Source of the DNA: CBDUBU01 sp965365465
GTDB taxonomy: Bacteria; Bacteroidota; Rhodothermia; Rhodothermales; DASSAV01
Direction of reading: 5' to 3'
DNA length: 8,807 nucleotides
Assembly (NCBI GenBank): GCA_965365465.1
Contig: CBDUBU010000163.1
Location: 1-8,807 of the forward strand
Shown: positions 5,856 through 8,807 of the stretch, piece by piece
How the letters are laid out: every line of letters begins with the position of its first letter
Numbering within the stretch: the first letter of the stretch is position 1
Program-made: the position numbers and the translations under genes
Notes under the pieces: model-generated
What the model was told of the DNA's origin: nothing
The model's input: the letters and a program-made list of their open reading frames with translations, nothing else
Database searches by the model: none

Positions 5856-6626
5856 TCAGGGTACACCCCCGGATGGAACCGGAGGCAGGTCGGCAACGCG
5901 CCATAGCCCCAGGCTCTTGTCCCGGAACAGCCCACCGGCTTCGGTGCAGCCTTCATTCACCAGACGCAGCGGGGGAGGAAAATGGAACGGCCCCGCCTCC
6001 AGATTGAGAGGCCGCCAGTCGCCCGTGGTGATATCTTCGTTTTCAGGGCAGTCCGGGAAGGTGGTCGTTAGCAGGTAGGAGATACGGCTGCTCCTGATAC
6101 GCAGGATCGCTTTTGCCGCGTCCTCGAAGGAAAGGTGAACGAGGCAGTCACGGCAGAACAACAGATCCGCCGCAGGCAGCGGATCGCGTGTGAGGTCAAG
6201 CCTGAGAAAGCGTCTGTCCGGAGCGCCGTACTGGCGCTGGTTTTCGGCAATGAGTTCGGGAACGATGTCTGCGCCGAGATAGAGAGAAACAGGGAGACGG
6301 ACAGCGCGCATCCATCCGAAGTCGCCGCAGGGAAGATCAAGCATGATCTCCACGTTCAGGTCGGTCAGCAGCGCCGGCAAGGCCGTCTCGACCTGCCGCG
6401 TCTGCGCCCGCTCTGCGCCTTCTCCGGAGACGGATTCGGCGCTGCGCCAGTGGTTGCCGTCATAAATCTGCCGGAACGTCTCGTCGATGGAGACTGCTTC
6501 CCCTCTGTGCGCCCTGCGTTCAAAGTGAAAAGGATCGAAGGGTACGTTTTTTCTGCGTTCGTCCATATCGGTTCTGCGCTGTTTCATTCCAGAGGTCCCG
6601 CCTTTGCCTCCGGCCCGGACAGGCAT
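5856..6626 (-). CDS. class I SAM-dependent methyltransferase, 'DLPCGDFxWM' family
   Basis: This 256-residue protein has a Rossmann-type methyltransferase fold. Motif I for S-adenosylmethionine binding is 'MLDLPCGDFGWM' (95-106). An acidic residue follows strand 2 ('LGADIVPELI', Asp120), then 'FLRLDLTRDPLPAADLLFCR' (140-159) and 'DCLVHLSFEDA' (160-170) around motif IV. The C-terminal part 'DITTGDWRPLNLEAGPFHFP' (198-217) and 'DKSLGLWRVADL' (236-247) fit a family of about 220-250 residues found across many bacteria whose acceptor is unknown to me. The family core begins near 'ETFRQIYDGNHW' (49-60), so the first ~45 residues are poorly fixed: starts at 6626, 6587 (Met14) and 6566 (Met21) are all possible, and none has a good Shine-Dalgarno. 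It lies 159 bases upstream of the histidine kinase on the same strand, so the two might share a transcript. Substrate is unknown; a small molecule or sugar is as likely as a macromolecule. Confidence 0.85.
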   Translation of the reverse strand: MPVRAGGKGGTSGMKQRRTDMDERRKNVPFDPFHFERRAHRGEAVSIDETFRQIYDGNHWRSAESVSGEGAERAQTRQVETALPALLTDLNVEIMLDLPCGDFGWMRAVRLPVSLYLGADIVPELIAENQRQYGAPDRRFLRLDLTRDPLPAADLLFCRDCLVHLSFEDAAKAILRIRSSRISYLLTTTFPDCPENEDITTGDWRPLNLEAGPFHFPPPLRLVNEGCTEAGGLFRDKSLGLWRVADLPPVPSGGVP

Positions 6627-7063
6627 GAAAGCAAAGGCATAGCGATGCGCTCCCTGAGCGTCGGAAACGGCTGTTTAGGTTATATAGTCGTAATATCGGG
6701 CTTTTCAGCCACGACGCGCCGTATCAAACCGCGTATCCGGGCGTAGCAATGCTGTCACCGAAGTTATGGTATTAGTTAATCAAGCGCAGGCTTCGCGCTG
6801 GAGGCAGCACACGGGCATCCCCGGCCAACGTATTGACCGCCGTGGTTGACCTTGTTCTGTGGAGGGGTTCATGAAAGTTTGCCGTTACGATACGGTCCTG
6901 CCGACTGAAAGAAGACCGTCGCCGCACAGAGGCTCTTCAAGCCTGAACCTGTCGGAATCCCTTTCCTGCCTCAAGGTCAAGTTCACGTTCTTCATGCATC
7001 GGGGCTTTCCACGCACCTCCGATTTATAAAACATTCCCATTCGCCATTATCCAAACAAACGAT
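6627..7063. other. 437-base intergenic region between divergent genes
   Basis: This spacer separates the minus-strand methyltransferase from the plus-strand lipoprotein and must hold promoters for both. An AT-rich patch around 6676-6695 has a TATATA that could be a -10 box reading left, but no matching -35 was found. A TATAAA at 7025-7030 could be a -10 reading right towards the lipoprotein, also without a good -35. The right half holds a possible small ORF with a strong ribosome-binding site (6871-7029), listed separately. No tRNA, repeat or insertion sequence was seen. Confidence 0.4.
6871..7029 (+). CDS. possible small ORF, 52 residues, strong ribosome-binding site
   Basis: The ATG at 6871 is preceded by GGAGGGG (6861-6867), the best Shine-Dalgarno match found in the window, with the GGAGG core five bases from the start codon. 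The frame stays open for 52 codons to a TAA at 7027. The product is basic and rich in Ser and Arg, with Cys4 and Cys33; it has no signal peptide, membrane segment or domain I recognise. It ends 34 bases before the first possible start of the lipoprotein, so it could be a leader peptide or a first cistron. Against it, composition looks random, and the other genes here do not use strong Shine-Dalgarno sites. It may be chance. Confidence 0.25.
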   Translation: MKVCRYDTVLPTERRPSPHRGSSSLNLSESLSCLKVKFTFFMHRGFPRTSDL

Positions 7064-7633
7064 ATGCACATGTTGAAGTCAAATACCATGAAACGCATGG
7101 ATCTGATGCGTCGCTTGCCGGTCGCCCTTTTTCTGGGGCTGTTCATTTTCGCTGCAACCGTAGTCTCCGGCTGCGACAGCAATGAGGAAGATACCATCGA
7201 CACCAGCGCACTGATAGGGTCCTACGAGTTCACACAGTTTGTTTTCCGCCCTAACGCGGACCCGTCGATCCTGGCTCCAGCCAATGTGCTCGACACGCTG
7301 GTGGCGGGGCAGACCTCGCTCCGCTTCTCCGCCAACAACCGGTTTCTGCTGGAATACCGTTTCCAGGGGGCTGCCTCAGACCTGCTTTTCATAGAAGGCA
7401 CCTATGAGATCATAGGCGATGAGGTCAGGCTGCGGACGAGCGGCTCTTTTGACAATGAACGCAACAGGCTTCTGCTGCCTGGCGAATTTCGCCTGACAGC
7501 GCTCGATGAAGGCGCACGACTGGAAGGGAACATTAATCTGAGTGGGGTGACCATGTCTTTCTTCTCTCCACGCTACAACGGCATCGGCAAGGTAAACGGC
7601 GCCCTGCAACTTAACCTCACAAAGCGCACCTGA
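7064..7633 (+). CDS. small lipoprotein, lipocalin-like domain, function unknown
   Basis: This 189-residue protein has a lipoprotein signal: basic 'MRRL', hydrophobic 'PVALFLGLFIFAATVV' (19-34) and a lipobox 'VSGC' with Cys37 as the lipidated residue. Several ATGs are in frame (7064, 7070, 7088, 7097, 7106); those at 7088 or 7106 give a more usual signal of 29 or 23 residues up to the Cys. The mature part begins 'DTSALIGSYEFTQF' (46-59), an N-terminal 'G.Y.f' strand as in lipocalin-like Bacteroidota lipoproteins, followed by alternating beta strands: 'TSLRFSANNRFLLEYRF' (about 85-101), 'GTYEIIGDEVRLRTSG' (112-127), 'FRLTALDEGARLEGN' (142-156). This suggests a small all-beta barrel that may bind a hydrophobic ligand. 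It lies 100 bases before the outer-membrane protein on the same strand, so a shared envelope role is possible. I do not recognise a specific family. Confidence 0.75.
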   Translation: MHMLKSNTMKRMDLMRRLPVALFLGLFIFAATVVSGCDSNEEDTIDTSALIGSYEFTQFVFRPNADPSILAPANVLDTLVAGQTSLRFSANNRFLLEYRFQGAASDLLFIEGTYEIIGDEVRLRTSGSFDNERNRLLLPGEFRLTALDEGARLEGNINLSGVTMSFFSPRYNGIGKVNGALQLNLTKRT

Positions 7634-7645
7634 TGCGGTTCTGCT

Positions 7646-7664
7646 CAGGGCGCACGCCGCCCTG
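7646..7664 (+). other. GC-rich hairpin after the lipoprotein gene
   Basis: A perfect 7-bp inverted repeat (CAGGGCG 7646-7652, CGCCCTG 7658-7664) with a five-base loop begins 12 bases after the lipoprotein stop. There is no T-tract behind it, so it is not a canonical rho-independent terminator. It could protect the upstream message from decay or lower read-through into the barrel gene. Confidence 0.4.
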
Positions 7665-7733
7665 CGTATGCCAGGCGTCCCTTGCGGCGCCGGATCATCC
7701 ACGGCTACTATAGACAACACGACTGACTTGATT

Positions 7734-8807
7734 ATGACAAACAGGTATAGAAACATCAATTCGGCTTCCTTGATTGCGCGTTTGGGCGCTGCCTTACTGC
7801 TCGTCGGCCTGCTGCTGCCCGGCCTGGCAGAACCCGTTTCCGCGCAGGTGACAGGGATCAGCTACACCCTTTCCCCCATCGGAAACCGGATGTACTGGGA
7901 GGACAATGCGGGCCTCTCCAATGATTTCATGTACGGCGGCGCGATAGGCTTCGGTTTCGGCGAGTACCTGGAATTGAGCGGCATCTATCTGATAGGAGAC
8001 CGGTTCAAGACGGACTTTTCAAACTTTACCGCCGAAAATGACGTGGTGCTCGATGCGCTCAAGGGCCTGAATGCCCGCGATGTCGACATTCGCCGGTACG
8101 GCGGCAAGCTTCGCCTCAACCTGGGGAGTGGGACCGTCCTTCCCTTCATCACGGCGGGAACAGGCATCATCCGCATCGACCCGGCCGGACTGAAAGAGAA
8201 CGAATACATTTACGCCAACGCCGGGGTGGGCCTCACGTTCAGCGTAGCCGAGCGGTACACGCTTTCCGTGGCAGGAGAGGGGTTGGCCTACCGGTACAAT
8301 CCCTCGACGCTCTTCTCCGACGATGACCTGACGCAGGTAGGACTGACGCGCAGCAACTTCAACCAGATCAGGGTTTTCAACCCTGCCGTTTCCGCTTCGT
8401 TGAAGCTCTTTCTCGGAGGGCGGCCTTCCGGAGACATGACGGACGTGGACCGCGCGCTGCTTTCGCAGTTGCGGGGCGGCAACTTCCGGCTGGCCGTCGA
8501 GCCAATGTACGGCCAGATCAATTTCAACGATGCGCTGGAGCTTCCCGATTCGCGTGCAGTGGCCGGCGTCAATGCAGGCTTTGACTTCGGGCCCTTCATC
8601 GGGCTGCGCGGCTTCTACTGGCGCACCACGAACGAGGAAACCGCCTTTGAAGATGGCATTCCCGATGAATTCGGCGACGTGAGCTTCTATGGCGGCGAGC
8701 TTGACCTCCGCTTCGGCAGCCAGGTGGGCGGCGGCATCACACCCTACCTGATCGTTGGCGGCGGCTACATGGATGTAAAGGAAGACGGTGATTTTCTGGA
8801 CAACAGC
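7734..8807 (+). CDS. outer-membrane beta-barrel protein with duplicated barrel unit, cut by window edge
   Basis: The ATG at 7734 opens a frame of 358 codons that reaches the window end without a stop. A Sec signal peptide covers residues 1-37 (hydrophobic 18-31, cleavage after 'VSA', then Gln38). The rest alternates short amphipathic strands with polar loops, typical of an outer-membrane barrel: 'MYGGAIGFGFGEYLELSGIY' (66-85), 'YGGKLRLNLGSG' (122-133), 'LPFITAGTGIIRI' (136-148), 'YANAGVGLTFSV' (160-171), 'YTLSVAGEGLAYRY' (175-188). From residue 252 the pattern restarts with matching segments: 'GFDFGPFIGLRGFYW' (282-296), 'YGGELDLRFGS' (319-329) and 'ITPYLIVGGGYMDV' (335-348). It therefore seems to carry two tandem small barrel units, with more beyond the edge, perhaps a peptidoglycan-binding or further barrel domain. 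Function is unknown; a structural or porin-like role in the envelope is inferred. A weak promoter-like pair (TTGCGG 7682-7687, TACTAT 7706-7711) precedes it; no Shine-Dalgarno is seen. Confidence 0.88.
   Translation, partial: MTNRYRNINSASLIARLGAALLLVGLLLPGLAEPVSAQVTGISYTLSPIGNRMYWEDNAGLSNDFMYGGAIGFGFGEYLELSGIYLIGDRFKTDFSNFTAENDVVLDALKGLNARDVDIRRYGGKLRLNLGSGTVLPFITAGTGIIRIDPAGLKENEYIYANAGVGLTFSVAERYTLSVAGEGLAYRYNPSTLFSDDDLTQVGLTRSNFNQIRVFNPAVSASLKLFLGGRPSGDMTDVDRALLSQLRGGNFRLAVEPMYGQINFNDALELPDSRAVAGVNAGFDFGPFIGLRGFYWRTTNEETAFEDGIPDEFGDVSFYGGELDLRFGSQVGGGITPYLIVGGGYMDVKEDGDFLDNS
7854..8423 (+). repeat. barrel unit 1 of the outer-membrane protein
   Basis: Residues 41-230 of the outer-membrane protein. 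Anchor segments shared with unit 2 are 'GFGFGEYLELSGIY' (72-85), 'YGGKLRLNLGS' (122-132) and 'LPFITAGTG' (136-144). The similarity is seen at protein level only, so the duplication, if real, is old. Confidence 0.5.
8487..8807 (+). repeat. barrel unit 2 of the outer-membrane protein, partial
   Basis: Residues 252-358, cut by the window end. 'YGGELDLRFGS' (319-329) matches unit 1 'YGGKLRLNLGS' at 7 of 11 positions. 'GFDFGPFIGLRGFY' (282-295) matches 'GFGFGEYLELSGIY' at G, F, F, G, L, G and Y. The segments keep the same order, with a different loop length between them. Confidence 0.5.

Noticed and set aside
3889..6626. Redox operon of OsmC, histidine kinase and methyltransferase
   Set aside because: OsmC is on the opposite strand and converges on the kinase, so they are not co-transcribed; a shared role is only suggested by adjacency.
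6135..6746. 203-codon plus-strand frame
   Set aside because: Antisense to the methyltransferase, which shows all family motifs.
6766..6849. 27-codon plus-strand frame beginning MVLVNQ
   Set aside because: Very short, no ribosome-binding site and no recognisable content.
7376..7759. 127-codon minus-strand frame
   Set aside because: Antisense to the lipoprotein and overlapping the hairpin region; no domain, and the lipoprotein has a clear lipobox.
1..8807. CRISPR array, tRNA, rRNA, insertion sequence or attachment site
   Set aside because: No regularly spaced repeats, no tRNA-like TpsiC motif in the gaps, no transposase or integrase frame, and no terminal repeats were seen by eye.

Overview
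This is a GC-rich bacterial window with a Gram-negative envelope. It carries two lipoproteins, a Tat-exported protein and a Sec-exported outer-membrane beta-barrel. Most start codons lack a clear Shine-Dalgarno sequence and several have A-rich leaders. Together with the lipoprotein and barrel styles, this suggests the Bacteroidota/Rhodothermota area (Rhodothermales-like). That placement is an inference from gene style, not a proof. No mobile element, CRISPR array, rRNA or tRNA was recognised.

Left part (1-3764), all genes on the minus strand: the N-terminal piece of a cysteine-rich GAF-domain protein that runs off the left edge (378 to 1); a 427-base gap with a nested inverted repeat and a strong rho-independent terminator; a Tat-exported TIM-barrel protein (1858-806); a Nudix hydrolase with an altered Nudix box (2421-2017); and a secreted lipoprotein aldose 1-epimerase (3764-2589). 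The gaps of 150-430 bases, which hold hairpins, suggest separate transcripts rather than one operon.

Middle (3889-6626): an OsmC-family thiol peroxidase on the plus strand faces a PAS sensor histidine kinase on the minus strand across a 26-base convergent gap. The kinase has a cluster of cysteines in its PAS region and no response regulator nearby. Behind it on the minus strand lies a SAM-dependent methyltransferase of the 'DLPCGDF.WM' family.

Right part (6627-8807), plus strand: a 437-base spacer that contains a possible 52-residue small ORF with the best ribosome-binding site in the window; a small lipoprotein with a lipocalin-like fold; and an outer-membrane protein that runs off the right edge. 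The visible part of that protein looks like two tandem copies of a beta-barrel unit.

Functionally this looks like ordinary chromosomal housekeeping and accessory content: sugar mutarotation in the envelope, thiol peroxide defence, signalling and envelope proteins. I see no clear defence island or biosynthetic cluster. The points most worth a second look are the cysteine-rich sensors, the duplicated barrel, the altered Nudix box, the Tat TIM-barrel protein of unknown chemistry and the small ORF.
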